NCBI GenBank assembly: GCA_049793155.1
Contig: JBARBN010000170.1
Coordinates: 1-37,722, forward strand
DNA length: 37,722 nt
From: JALNZF01 sp049793155
GTDB taxonomy: Bacteria > Nitrospirota > UBA9217
Direction: 5' to 3'
In this document: piece by piece, positions 15,483 through 22,992 of the stretch
How positions within the stretch are numbered: the first letter of the stretch is position 1
Layout: every line of letters starts with the position of its first letter
Notes under the pieces: generated by a model
Told to the model about the DNA's origin: nothing
Seen by the model: only the letters and a program-made list of their open reading frames with translations
The model's database searches: none
Made by a program: the position numbers and the translations under genes

Positions 15483-16967
15483 TTAATCCAGCCCCTTCTC
15501 CGCCATTGCCACGGCCCGCAGCATGGCCTTTGCCTTGTTCACCGTTTCCTGATACTCGGCAGCCGGATCACTGTCCGCCACCACGCCGCCGCCGGCCTGG
15601 ATGTAGGCAACGCCGTCTTTGATAACCAGCGTGCGGATCGTGATGCAGGTGTCCATGTTGCCCGAGAACCCGAAATACCCGACCGCGCCCGCATACGGCC
15701 CGCGCCGCGTGGGTTCAAGCTCATCGATGATCTGCATGGCCCGGATCTTGGGTGCGCCCGACACCGTTCCGGCCGGAAAACATGCCCGGATCACATCATA
15801 GGAGTCCTTGCCGGCGGACAATTTGCCGCGCACGTTCGACACGATATGCATGACATGGGAGTACCGCTCGATCACCATGAGTTCGCTCACCTTCACGCTG
15901 CCTGGCTCGCTGACCCGGCCCACGTCGTTCCTTCCAAGGTCCACGAGCATGATATGCTCGGCCCGCTCTTTCGGATCAGCAAGCAGTTCCCCGGCGAGCG
16001 ACTTGTCCTCTTCTTCCGTTGCGCCGCGGCGGCGCGTACCAGCGATCGGCCGGAGGTCGATCGCCCCATCCTCAAGCCTCACCATGACCTCCGGAGACGC
16101 GCCCACAACCGTCGCATCGCCGCAGCGGAGAAAATACATATACGGGGACGGGTTGATCAACCGCAGAGCGCGATAAATCTCATAGGGTTCGGCAGTGATC
16201 TTCGTCCGGAACCGCTGGGACGGAACGACCTGGAAGATGTCCCCTGCCCTGATGTACTCCTTTGCCTTCAGCACCGCCTGTTCATACTGCGGCCGGGTGA
16301 AATTGGATTCGAGCCTTGGTTCTTTTCTTGTTTTTTTCCTTACTCCTGACTCCTTTTTCCTGACTCCTTTTTTCAGTTTCTTCACGATCTCATTGATCTT
16401 TTCCACCGCCTCGCGATAGGCCGCTTCGACCGACCTGCTCTTCACATGCGCGTTCGAAACCACCTTGATCATGTGGGTGATGTTGTCGAAGATCACCAGC
16501 GTATCGGTGATCATGAAAAAGACGTCGGGAATATCAAGACCGTTCTTCTCGGGGCTAGGCAGTTCCTCGAAAAAACGGACCACGTCGTAGCCCATGAAAC
16601 CGACAGCGCCGCCGAAGAAACGGGGCAGCGACGGATCGGGCACGGGAACATACTCGGAGAGGACCTTCTTGATCACCTCAAGCGGGTCGCGCCCAAAGGA
16701 TGATCTTTGAGTTTTTCCGTCCCGGATGACGTCCACCTTTCGGCCGAAGCTCCTGATCACGACCGACGGCTTGCTGCCGAGGAACGAATAACGCGCCCAC
16801 TTCTCGCCGCCTTCCATGCTTTCCAGGAGGAAGGAATAGCGGCCATTATCGATCTTCTGAAATGCCGACACGGGCGTTTCCATGTCCGCAAGGATCTCGC
16901 GGTACACGGGGATGAGGTTGCCCCGCTTCGCCTTCTTTTTGAAGTCCACAAGAGAGGGCTGGAACAT
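15483..16967 (-). CDS. trpE: Anthranilate synthase component I, with an extra basic linker
   Basis: TrpE, 494 residues, makes anthranilate from chorismate with TrpG. The N-terminal feedback domain (LLESMEGGEKWARYSFLG, the tryptophan-binding LLES region) is followed by the chorismate-binding domain with SPYMYFLRCGDATVVGASPE, PIAGTRRRG, DLGRNDVGRVSEPG and CFPAGTVSGAPKIRAM. Residues 199-216 are a lysine/arginine-rich stretch in the linker between the domains. That stretch is encoded by a GGAGTCAGGA-type repeat and looks like an in-frame insertion in a tolerant loop. The ATG has AAGGAG 5 bases upstream. It is the first gene of the trp operon, only about 24 bases from the likely transcription start. 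Confidence 0.96.
   Translation of the reverse strand: MFQPSLVDFKKKAKRGNLIPVYREILADMETPVSAFQKIDNGRYSFLLESMEGGEKWARYSFLGSKPSVVIRSFGRKVDVIRDGKTQRSSFGRDPLEVIKKVLSEYVPVPDPSLPRFFGGAVGFMGYDVVRFFEELPSPEKNGLDIPDVFFMITDTLVIFDNITHMIKVVSNAHVKSRSVEAAYREAVEKINEIVKKLKKGVRKKESGVRKKTRKEPRLESNFTRPQYEQAVLKAKEYIRAGDIFQVVPSQRFRTKITAEPYEIYRALRLINPSPYMYFLRCGDATVVGASPEVMVRLEDGAIDLRPIAGTRRRGATEEEDKSLAGELLADPKERAEHIMLVDLGRNDVGRVSEPGSVKVSELMVIERYSHVMHIVSNVRGKLSAGKDSYDVIRACFPAGTVSGAPKIRAMQIIDELEPTRRGPYAGAVGYFGFSGNMDTCITIRTLVIKDGVAYIQAGGGVVADSDPAAEYQETVNKAKAMLRAVAMAEKGLD
16320..16373 (-). repeat. GGAGTCAGGA repeat read in frame within trpE
   Basis: Within the trpE coding strand the units GGAGTCAGGA, AAAAAGGAGTCAGGAG and TAAGGAAAAAAAC follow each other. 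They encode KKGVRKKESG and VRKKTRKE, residues 199-216. The boundaries are approximate. The units match those at 13701, 19244, 31409 and 34441. The protein frame is intact on both sides, so the copy is tolerated in the linker before the SNFT segment of the catalytic domain. Confidence 0.65.
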
Positions 16968-16997
16968 AAAACTCCTTGCAAAATAAGAGGTTTGGGT

Positions 16998-17027
16998 ACT
17001 ATACCAGATAATTTAAAGAAGTGTCAA
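16998..17027 (-). promoter_or_regulatory. Sigma-70 promoter of the trp operon
   Basis: On the minus strand TTGACA (17022-17027) and TATAGT (16998-17003) are separated by 18 bases, close to consensus. The expected start near 16991 leaves a leader of about 24 bases before the trpE ATG, with the AAGGAG ribosome site inside it. That is too short for a Trp leader peptide, T-box or TRAP site. Control, if any, would be at initiation or by TrpE feedback. Confidence 0.8.
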
Positions 17028-17086
17028 TGAGAAATAAACTTCGCGAGGTGAGGCTTGGTGAGGGAGACAGGTGGGTTCATCGAGCC

Positions 17087-17110
17087 GCGATAGTATCGCA
17101 GGCGATAGTG
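17087..17110. promoter_or_regulatory. Palindrome plus half-site upstream of the trp promoter
   Basis: GCGATAGTATCGC (17087-17099) has perfect 6-bp arms around one base, and a further half-site GCGATAGTG starts at 17102, a 15-bp step. It lies about 60 bp upstream of the trp -35 element and about 100 bp after the topoisomerase stop codon. It could bind a regulator or mark the 3' end of the topoisomerase mRNA. No poly-T follows, so it is not a clear terminator. Confidence 0.4.
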
Positions 17111-17202
17111 TTTTCCACTGACACAACGGAGGAATACAAATTCAAAAAACGTTGGACAGGGATACCTACGATACTCTTCGACGTTCACTCCGCAACCCTG
17201 GA

Positions 17203-19098
17203 TCAAATGTCCAGTTCCGCATACTCCGCCCGTTCCTGAATGAACGTGAACCGGGCCTTCGGGTCCTTGCCCATGAGCCGTTCGAACACATCATCGGTAG
17301 CCTTGTGATCCAGCACCTGCACTCTCATCAGGGTGCGGGTTTTCGGATTCATGGTCGTCTCTTTCAGCGTCTCCGGATTCATTTCGCCGAGACCCTTGAA
17401 CCGGCCCACCTCGTATTTTTTCCCATTCAGCTTTGCGAGGATCTTTTCCTTTTCCATCTCGTCCATGGCGTAGAAGACCTCCCTGCCTGCCTCGATCCGG
17501 AACAACGGAGGCATGGCAAGGTAGATATGACCATGGTTGATAAGATCGGGCATGTAGCGGTAAATGAAGGTAAGCAGCAGAACGCTTATGTGGGCGCCGT
17601 CCACGTCGGCATCGGTCATCAGGATCACGCGGTTGTAGCGGAGTTTGTTGAGGTCGCACTGCACCCCCACGCCACAACCAAGCGTGGCAAGAAGGTTCTT
17701 GATCTCATTGTTCTGCTGGATCCGTTCGAGAGATGCCACCTGCTCCACGTTCAGTATCTTGCCGCGGAGCGACAGAACGGCCTGTGTCTTGCGGTCACGC
17801 GCCATCTTGGCGGAACCGCCCGCCGAGTCGCCCTCCACGATGAAGAGCTCGGTATCTTCCACCTTATTCGAGGAACAGTCCGCAAGCTTGCCTGGCAGGT
17901 TCAGCTTGAACGATGAGAGCTTCCGGGTCACGTTCTCCTTGGCGGCCCGCGATGCCATGCGAGCCTCGGCGGAAAGCAGCACACGATTTACCACGGCATC
18001 CGCCATGGTGGGGTTACCAAGCAGATACGCTTCACACGCGGTCTTTACCGAGGCCTCGATGGGCGAGGAGATCTCCGGGTTGTTCAACTTCTCCTTGGTC
18101 TGGCCTTGAAATTGCGGATTTTTAATGAGCACGCTGACAATGCCGTAGAGCCCTTCGTACACGTCTTCTGAGGCAATGCTCTTGATGTTCTTAGGGATGA
18201 GGCTCTTTCGTTCTGCATAGGCTCGCACCGCTTTCGTCAACCCTGCCCTGACCGCCATCTCGTGGGTGCCGCCGTCGGATGTGTTGATAGAGTTGGCATA
18301 GGAATGGATCTCCATGTCCGTTGCCAGGGTCCAGTGCATCGCGCACTCTATCTTGAAATCGTCCTCTTTCTCAAAATAAAAGGGTTCTGCGTTCACGACC
18401 GTTGTTCCGGAAACGATGCGTTTGATATAGTCCTGGATCCCGTTGTCGTATTTGAAGGTGACCGGTTTCTCCCCGTCTCGGGGGTCCTCGATCGTGATCT
18501 TGAGCCCTTTGTTGAGGAAGGCCTTGCTCTCTGAAACATCAAGAATGCTCTTGTAATTGAAGGTGGTCTTCGCGAATATCTCGGGGTCCGGGCGGAAGTA
18601 TATCCGGGTGCCGTGCGCTTTGGTCGGCTTTCCTTTTTTGAGATTTCCCCTGGGTTTGCCGCGCGAGAACTCCTGGGTCCACTCGTAGCCGTCACGCCAT
18701 ACCGTGGCAATGAAAACCTCCGCCAGAGCGTTCACGACCGACGCACCCACGCCGTGCAGGCCGCCCGAGGATTTGTAGACCGTGTGGTCGAATTTGCCGC
18801 CTGCGTGGAGCGTGCAGAGGATGGTCTCGATAGCGGGACGCTTGGTCTTCGGATGGATGTCAACGGGTATGCCGCGACCGTCGTCCTCAACCGTAACCCC
18901 GCCGTCCTTCTCGATCGTCAGGGTTATCAGCGTGCAGTAGCCGTTCAGCGCTTCGTCAACAGCATTGTCGAGCGTTTCCCATACGAGGTGGTGTAAACCG
19001 TGCACGTCGGTTGAACCGATGTACATGGCCGGCCGCTTGCGGACCGGCTCCAGGCCTTCGAGTACGGTAATGTCTTTAGCGGTATACGTCTCTGCCAC
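17203..19098 (-). CDS. Type IIA DNA topoisomerase subunit B (GyrB/ParE)
   Basis: A 631-residue ATPase subunit of gyrase or topoisomerase IV. The GHKL ATPase has ETLDNAVDEALNGYC, VEDDGRGIPVDIHP and SSGGLHGVGASVVNAL; the TOPRIM domain has FIVEGDSAGGSAKMARDRK and TDADVDGAHISVLLLTF. The C-terminus ends ERAEYAELDI. Segments such as GSTDVHGLHHLVWE and ISVLLLTFIYRYM, and the short length without the GyrB insertion, lean towards ParE, but no gyrA or parC is adjacent, so I leave the symbol open. I chose the GTG at 19098 because AAGGGAGG precedes it. The upstream GTG at 19134 would lie before the predicted transcription start. Confidence 0.9.
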   Translation of the reverse strand: MAETYTAKDITVLEGLEPVRKRPAMYIGSTDVHGLHHLVWETLDNAVDEALNGYCTLITLTIEKDGGVTVEDDGRGIPVDIHPKTKRPAIETILCTLHAGGKFDHTVYKSSGGLHGVGASVVNALAEVFIATVWRDGYEWTQEFSRGKPRGNLKKGKPTKAHGTRIYFRPDPEIFAKTTFNYKSILDVSESKAFLNKGLKITIEDPRDGEKPVTFKYDNGIQDYIKRIVSGTTVVNAEPFYFEKEDDFKIECAMHWTLATDMEIHSYANSINTSDGGTHEMAVRAGLTKAVRAYAERKSLIPKNIKSIASEDVYEGLYGIVSVLIKNPQFQGQTKEKLNNPEISSPIEASVKTACEAYLLGNPTMADAVVNRVLLSAEARMASRAAKENVTRKLSSFKLNLPGKLADCSSNKVEDTELFIVEGDSAGGSAKMARDRKTQAVLSLRGKILNVEQVASLERIQQNNEIKNLLATLGCGVGVQCDLNKLRYNRVILMTDADVDGAHISVLLLTFIYRYMPDLINHGHIYLAMPPLFRIEAGREVFYAMDEMEKEKILAKLNGKKYEVGRFKGLGEMNPETLKETTMNPKTRTLMRVQVLDHKATDDVFERLMGKDPKARFTFIQERAEYAELDI

Positions 19099-19123
19099 GA
19101 ATGAGCCTCCCTTACTTCTCGCT

Positions 19124-19220
19124 AAAAATAGCACAACACGACGACAGCGGTCAATGGGAAAGTGCAGAGGACAGGAACCAGGAGACAGAATTCAGGAGTC
19201 GGCAACAAAAAATAGCACAA
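19124..19220. repeat. 13-bp direct repeat flanking a hairpin arm upstream of the topoisomerase gene
   Basis: AAAAATAGCACAA occurs at 19124-19136 and again at 19208-19220, exactly 84 bp apart. One arm of the GGAGTC-type inverted repeat lies between the copies. This could be a target-site duplication, a remnant of a tandem duplication, or chance in an A-rich stretch. The left copy contains the -10 element of the topoisomerase promoter. Confidence 0.5.
19125..19154 (-). promoter_or_regulatory. Sigma-70-like promoter of the topoisomerase gene
   Basis: On the minus strand TTGACC (19149-19154) and TATTTT (19125-19130) are 18 bases apart. The expected start near 19118 lies 20 bases upstream of the GTG at 19098. 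The -10 element lies inside a 13-bp sequence (19124-19136) that occurs again at 19208-19220. Confidence 0.55.
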
Positions 19221-19270
19221 AAGACTGCCTCGTCTACTTACTACTGGCTGCTGGCTCCTGACTCCCTGCC
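19171..19270. repeat. GGAGTC-type inverted repeat spanning the end of the M48 gene
   Basis: The left arm (19171-19202, ACAGGAACCAGGAGACAG then TTCAGGAGTCGG) faces the right arm (19244-19270, TGGCTGCTGGCTCCTGACTC then CCTGCC). The right arm lies inside the M48 reading frame and encodes its last residues (GSQEPAASSK) up to the stop. Pairing is imperfect with a loop of about 40 bases. The units are those found at 13701, 16320, 31409 and 34411. Confidence 0.65.
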
Positions 19271-20493
19271 TTCAGCATCCTGATCCTCTCCACCACCGGC
19301 GGATGGGAGTAGTGGAACGCCGCATAGAGCGGATGGGGGTGCAGATTGGCCAGGTTCTCGCGCGACAGCTTCACCAAAGCGGACGCCATGGCATCCGGAC
19401 GGCCGGTAAGTTCGGATGCAAAATGGTCCGCCTCTCGCTCGTCTCTCCGGGACAGATATGAGAACAGTGGGGTGAGCGGGAACATGACAAGAGAACTTAA
19501 AAATCCCAGGATAACGACACGGGCAAAGAACGAAGCATCGGCAAGACCGATCAAACCCGGCAGGTCTTTCCAGGTGAGCAGATGAAATGCCAGAAATAAT
19601 CCGCAGAACGCCATGGCCTCGGTCAGGACGATTCGTTTCAAGACATGCCGTTTTTTCCAGTGGCCTGTCTCATGCGCCAGGACCGCGAGCACCTCCTCCC
19701 GCGTCATTTGCTCGATCAGGGTATCGAACAGAACGATCCGCTTCACCCTGCCGATGCCGGTGAAGTATGCGTTAGAATGGCGGCTTCTGCGCGACGCGTC
19801 CACCTGGAACACGCGGCTCACCTTAAGTCCGGCGCGCTCCATGAGATGCCGTACATTCTCCTCCAAACCCTCCACTTTCACGGGCTCAAATTTAAAAAAA
19901 AGAGGTTCTATGATGACCGGCGAGATATACATGATGAAAATGCCGAAGAAAAGGAGAAAGGACCATAGCCAGACCCACCACCACGCGGGGCTGGCCTGCA
20001 CGATCGCAAGCGCCGAAAGAACGACCACTGCGCCCAGGACCGAGGAGATGGCGGCCGACTTGATGAGATCGGTAAACCAGAGGCGCATTGTCATGGTATT
20101 GAAACCGTAACGATTTTCTATCCTGAAATTCCTGTAGAGGCTGAAGGGAATATCGATGAGCATCTGGGCATACATCAGGATAAGAAAAAAAATCAGCCCT
20201 CCCCAGATCAGCGAGCCGGTGAACGAGAGGATCCATCGGTCATAGACACCGAGTAGACCCCCAAAGAGGAAGAGAATGGTGAGAAGGTTGCCAAGGACGG
20301 ATTCAAGAAGACCGAACCGGCTGTTCTCAAGGGTATAATCGGATATTTTCCCCAGAAGCGCCGGATCAACCACACCCTGAAATTCAGGAGGAACGGTACG
20401 TCCATGGACCTTTAAATAGGAAAGATTCAGATACCTGAGCCAGTAGCCGGTCCCCAGAACGATAAAATAGACAGTGAAAACCAGAGCAGACAT
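19234..20493 (-). CDS. M48 family zinc metalloprotease, CAAX prenyl protease 1 (Ste24)-like
   Basis: A 419-residue membrane protease of the Ste24/HtpX-like M48 group. Several transmembrane segments surround a zinc site: HETGH supplies two ligands and the catalytic Glu, and the READHFASELTG segment supplies the third ligand. It also has ENRYGFN, as in CAAX endopeptidases. Bacterial members probably degrade damaged membrane proteins; no prenylated substrate is expected. Three in-frame starts exist (TTG 20529, ATG 20502, ATG 20493). A promoter whose -10 overlaps the second leaves the third at about +1, so I chose 20493. The last ten residues are encoded by a repeat arm and probably are not part of the ancestral protein. 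Confidence 0.87.
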   Translation of the reverse strand: MSALVFTVYFIVLGTGYWLRYLNLSYLKVHGRTVPPEFQGVVDPALLGKISDYTLENSRFGLLESVLGNLLTILFLFGGLLGVYDRWILSFTGSLIWGGLIFFLILMYAQMLIDIPFSLYRNFRIENRYGFNTMTMRLWFTDLIKSAAISSVLGAVVVLSALAIVQASPAWWWVWLWSFLLFFGIFIMYISPVIIEPLFFKFEPVKVEGLEENVRHLMERAGLKVSRVFQVDASRRSRHSNAYFTGIGRVKRIVLFDTLIEQMTREEVLAVLAHETGHWKKRHVLKRIVLTEAMAFCGLFLAFHLLTWKDLPGLIGLADASFFARVVILGFLSSLVMFPLTPLFSYLSRRDEREADHFASELTGRPDAMASALVKLSRENLANLHPHPLYAAFHYSHPPVVERIRMLKAGSQEPAASSK

Positions 20494-20500
20494 GGGACGC

Positions 20501-20529
20501 ATGATACAGTCATTCCGAGGCAGCGTCAA
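20501..20529 (-). promoter_or_regulatory. Promoter giving a leaderless mRNA for the M48 protease
   Basis: On the minus strand TTGACG (20524-20529) and TATCAT (20501-20506) are 17 bases apart. Seven bases separate the -10 element from the ATG at 20491-20493, so transcription should start at or within a base of the start codon. No Shine-Dalgarno sequence precedes any of the candidate starts, which fits a leaderless message. Confidence 0.5.
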
Positions 20530-20675
20530 GACCGGATTGGGGAAAAGATCATGAATAATTTGAAATTATCGAGCTGAAAACTGCGGTTGCAGGCGGGGGG
20601 AACGTTCGCTTCCGATAGCGGTTCAGGGACGAAATGTCAATAAAGCTAAACTCTATCGCATGACACAGCGTGATT

Positions 20676-21320
20676 TTACGATTGGGACAATAATGCTATG
20701 GCTTTGGTCCTGCTCTTCACATTCAGTTTCCGGTAGACGCGATACAGATGGGTCTTGACCGTTCGCTCGCTGATGCTGCTGCTGACCGCAATCTCTCTGT
20801 TCGAGGCGCCCTTGAGAACCTGGGAAAGCATCTCCCTTTCTCTGTTTGTGAGCGCAGGAAGCCCTGGAAGGTGCGTTTGGAGCGATTCCGTCAACAACAG
20901 GGGATTAGAAATTGTCTTCTCCAGGATCCTGCGCTCAGCCCATATGCCTCCATCGAAGACACAATGGATCGCCTTTATCATGAAGGCAGGAGAATCGGTG
21001 GTCTTGAGGAATCCCCTAACACCTGTTTTAATGTCGGATATCATTTCTTCATCGGAAGGGGTTTGCTGGAGAATATTAATGATCTTGGTCCGGGGCGATT
21101 TTGTTTGAATTGACTGCATGAATCGTGAGAGAGGATGATCTTTCAGGATATCAGGATTCAAGAGCAGGATATCGGGACTTGCTGTCAGATGCTTGACAGC
21201 CGTTTCCCGCGAGGAGACGGTTGAAATTATAGCCATCGAGTCCTGCCGGTCCAGTGCAGTGCACAGCGTTTGCATCTGAGCGGGATCTTTTCCTGCGATC
21301 ATTACACGAATGGCAGACAT
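20676..21320 (-). CDS. LuxR/NarL-type regulator with a degenerate (aspartate-less) receiver
   Basis: A 214-residue DNA-binding regulator. Residues 1-120 follow the receiver fold, but the phospho-acceptor Asp is Asn (N55 in LLLNPDIL) and the acidic pair after strand 1 is Gly-Lys (residues 10-11 in MIAGKDP). The conserved Lys is kept (K106). The C-terminal LuxR helix-turn-helix (155-212) is intact, with LTNREREML, SNREIA and TVKTHLYRVYRKL. The protein therefore probably works without phosphorylation. No histidine kinase is adjacent; it lies between maf and the M48 gene and has its own promoter. Its targets are unknown. The ATG has AAGAGG upstream. Confidence 0.88.
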   Translation of the reverse strand: MSAIRVMIAGKDPAQMQTLCTALDRQDSMAIISTVSSRETAVKHLTASPDILLLNPDILKDHPLSRFMQSIQTKSPRTKIINILQQTPSDEEMISDIKTGVRGFLKTTDSPAFMIKAIHCVFDGGIWAERRILEKTISNPLLLTESLQTHLPGLPALTNREREMLSQVLKGASNREIAVSSSISERTVKTHLYRVYRKLNVKSRTKAIALLSQS

Positions 21321-21354
21321 GGCAATCCTCTTATCTATAACAACATCTTATGCT

Positions 21355-21383
21355 AGTTTAGTAGGAAATTGTCCGGTTGTCAA
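21355..21383 (-). promoter_or_regulatory. Sigma-70-like promoter of the LuxR-type gene
   Basis: On the minus strand TTGACA (21378-21383) and TAAACT (21355-21360) are 17 bases apart, about 35 bases upstream of the ATG at 21320. It directly follows the probable maf terminator. Confidence 0.6.
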
Positions 21384-21393
21384 GGTGAGATAG

Positions 21394-21436
21394 AAAAAAA
21401 AGGGCCGAATCGCATATTATTGCGCATGTCCCCCGG
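21394..21436 (-). terminator. Probable rho-independent terminator after maf
   Basis: Read on the minus strand, a GGGG-rich arm and a CGCA/TGCG inner stem around an ATAATA loop form an imperfect hairpin. GGCCC and then eight T (21394-21401) follow. It lies just after the maf stop codon. The stem contains bulges, so its strength is uncertain. Confidence 0.5.
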
Positions 21437-21449
21437 AGTTTCATTACCA

Positions 21450-22028
21450 TTAAAGCACGTCTACGCCAAAAGCACGGAGCAATTCACCAAGCAGTGACAG
21501 CGGCAGCCCGACGACATTGAAGTAGCATCCATCGATCTTGTCTACCAGCAGAGCGCCGCGCTCCTGGATCCCGTATCCACCCGCCTTGTCGAGCGGCTCT
21601 CCTGTGGCCACGTAAGAAATTATCTCGCTCGGCGCAAGACTGCGAAACCAGACCCGGGTGATCGACATGCGGCAAAGGGACTTTCCTGTTGCAGCGTCCA
21701 TGACCGCGAGGCCGGTCATCACACAGTGTACCTTGCCGGAGAGCATCATGAGCATGCGTTCAGCATCCGCTGCATCCGCGGGCTTGCCAAGGATTTCGTC
21801 ATCAAGGACAACAATGGTATCAGCGGCAATAACAATACCCGTTCCAGTCCGTGCGGCTGCGACACGCGCTTTGTCAAGCGCAACCCGCACCGCATATCCC
21901 TCGGGCAACTCACCGGGCAAAATGCGCTCGTCCACATCCGCAGGATCGACGCTGAAATCAAGACCAATCTGCCGCAGAAGATCTTTACGGCGAGGCGAGT
22001 TCGATGCGAGAATGATTTGTCCGGCCAT
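21450..22028 (-). CDS. maf: Maf-like nucleoside triphosphate pyrophosphatase
   Basis: A 192-residue Maf protein, a cytosolic pyrophosphatase that removes non-canonical or surplus nucleotides (YhdE-type members act on dTTP/UTP). The family motifs are complete: ILASNSPRRKDLL at the start, AADTIVVLD, LGKP, GGYGIQERGALLVDKIDG and NVVGLPLSLL. Substrate class cannot be settled by eye. An open frame continues 20 codons upstream, but the ATG at 22028 has AAGGAC 6 bases before it, begins like the family, and follows a strong promoter whose start point lies downstream of the longer frame's start. A CGTGCC/GGCACG hairpin sits just before the ribosome site. Confidence 0.93.
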   Translation of the reverse strand: MAGQIILASNSPRRKDLLRQIGLDFSVDPADVDERILPGELPEGYAVRVALDKARVAAARTGTGIVIAADTIVVLDDEILGKPADAADAERMLMMLSGKVHCVMTGLAVMDAATGKSLCRMSITRVWFRSLAPSEIISYVATGEPLDKAGGYGIQERGALLVDKIDGCYFNVVGLPLSLLGELLRAFGVDVL

Positions 22029-22087
22029 TCGTGTCCTTGCGTGCCTGCGAAGCGGCACGTAGCGCCCTGTCTGATTGATCCGCACCA

Positions 22088-22116
22088 ATATTACGTTCTG
22101 GATCCGGTCGTGTCAA
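22088..22116 (-). promoter_or_regulatory. Sigma-70 promoter of maf
   Basis: On the minus strand TTGACA (22111-22116) and TAATAT (22088-22093) are 17 bases apart, near consensus. The predicted start near 22081 leaves about 53 bases before the maf ATG. Confidence 0.75.
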
Positions 22117-22165
22117 GGAATAAACTTCTTCCATTGCGCGCCGAAACCGAAAGAGTTCAATCCTA

Positions 22166-22654
22166 TCAGAGTTTTTCAGGCATCCTGATCCGGCCGGTTG
22201 CGGCGACGACAACCTTGAACTTCGTCTTCTTACTGGAATCCTGGATACTTATCGTACCCCCATTAGAGGTCCCATTGGTGTTTAGATGTACCGTGTTCAC
22301 ATTTGTACCAATGTACACGCCCAGTGGCAGAATTGTCCAGTCATGAACGATCGTATTCCAGTGGATGCTGTTTACGGACCTATCCCCTTGAGTCAGCCGG
22401 TATCTGTTTTTTTCTGGTTCATACTCCACGCGGTGCTCCAGGTTTGTGCTGATCGCCCTGCTCTTCGCGCATCTCAGCGTGGAGCAAATGCTTCTCGCTA
22501 CTTCCCGACAGGTAAGGTCCCTTTGCCAGTCTGCGAATGAAGGTGCTGCCAAAGCGGCAAGAAACGAAACAATGGCCACAACGATCATAAGTTCAAGCAG
22601 GCTAAACCCATTTTCTGAACACCCGACATTCGGTCCCATTTCGTATTTCTTCAT
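22166..22654 (-). CDS. GspH/FimT-family type IV pseudopilin (copy 1)
   Basis: A 162-residue minor pilin or pseudopilin. A short leader ends at Gly16, followed by the prepilin segment FSLLELMIVVAIV with Glu at position 5 after cleavage, then a long hydrophobic helix. The rest (DWQRDLTCREVARSICSTLR, SKTKFKVVVAATGRIR) matches the GspH/FimT pattern with a C-terminal TGR motif. It should be cut by PilD and join the pilus-assembly initiation complex. It is a paralogue of the next gene upstream but separated from it by 338 bp. AAGGAGGGGG precedes the ATG. Confidence 0.85.
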   Translation of the reverse strand: MKKYEMGPNVGCSENGFSLLELMIVVAIVSFLAALAAPSFADWQRDLTCREVARSICSTLRCAKSRAISTNLEHRVEYEPEKNRYRLTQGDRSVNSIHWNTIVHDWTILPLGVYIGTNVNTVHLNTNGTSNGGTISIQDSSKKTKFKVVVAATGRIRMPEKL

Positions 22655-22992
22655 ACCCCCTCCTTTGTGCGAGACGCATTAGTTTGACCGAAAATCCAAT
22701 TGGAAATTCGACTTTATGCCAAACTGTATACCAGAGGGGAAACATGAACGAATTGCGATATGCTGTCATATTTGGGGTAAACCATTTTTACAAGACGATA
22801 CGTCGATAGGACGGGATGTTTTTATCTTATGTGAAGAGCGAATAGAATCCGGTCAATGCAATGGCTGCGAAGACGGGGATAAAACAGCATAAAAAGTTCT
22901 GCCTTCAATAAATCAAGACAAGCATATTGAATTTAAGAGAGTGTTAAGGTTTTTCACGGATGGTAACGCAATATCTTGAACATTGCTTCGTA
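22655..22992. other. Intergenic region between the two FimT/GspH genes
   Basis: I find no convincing gene in these 338 bases. The region is AT-rich and holds a weak sigma-70-like pair on the minus strand (TTGTAA 22788-22793, TATGAC 22765-22770, spacing 17) and a perfect palindrome TCCAATTGGA (22695-22704) close to the first FimT gene. No sigma-54 match was found. The gap probably gives the distal FimT gene its own transcript. Confidence 0.35.

Noticed and set aside
16968..17202. A Trp leader peptide or T-box before trpE
   Set aside because: The strong promoter lies only about 24 bases from the trpE ATG, and I saw no short frame with tandem Trp codons.
22029..22088. A longer N-terminus for Maf
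   Set aside because: The longer start would overlap the -10 element of the maf promoter, and the ATG at 22028 matches the family start.
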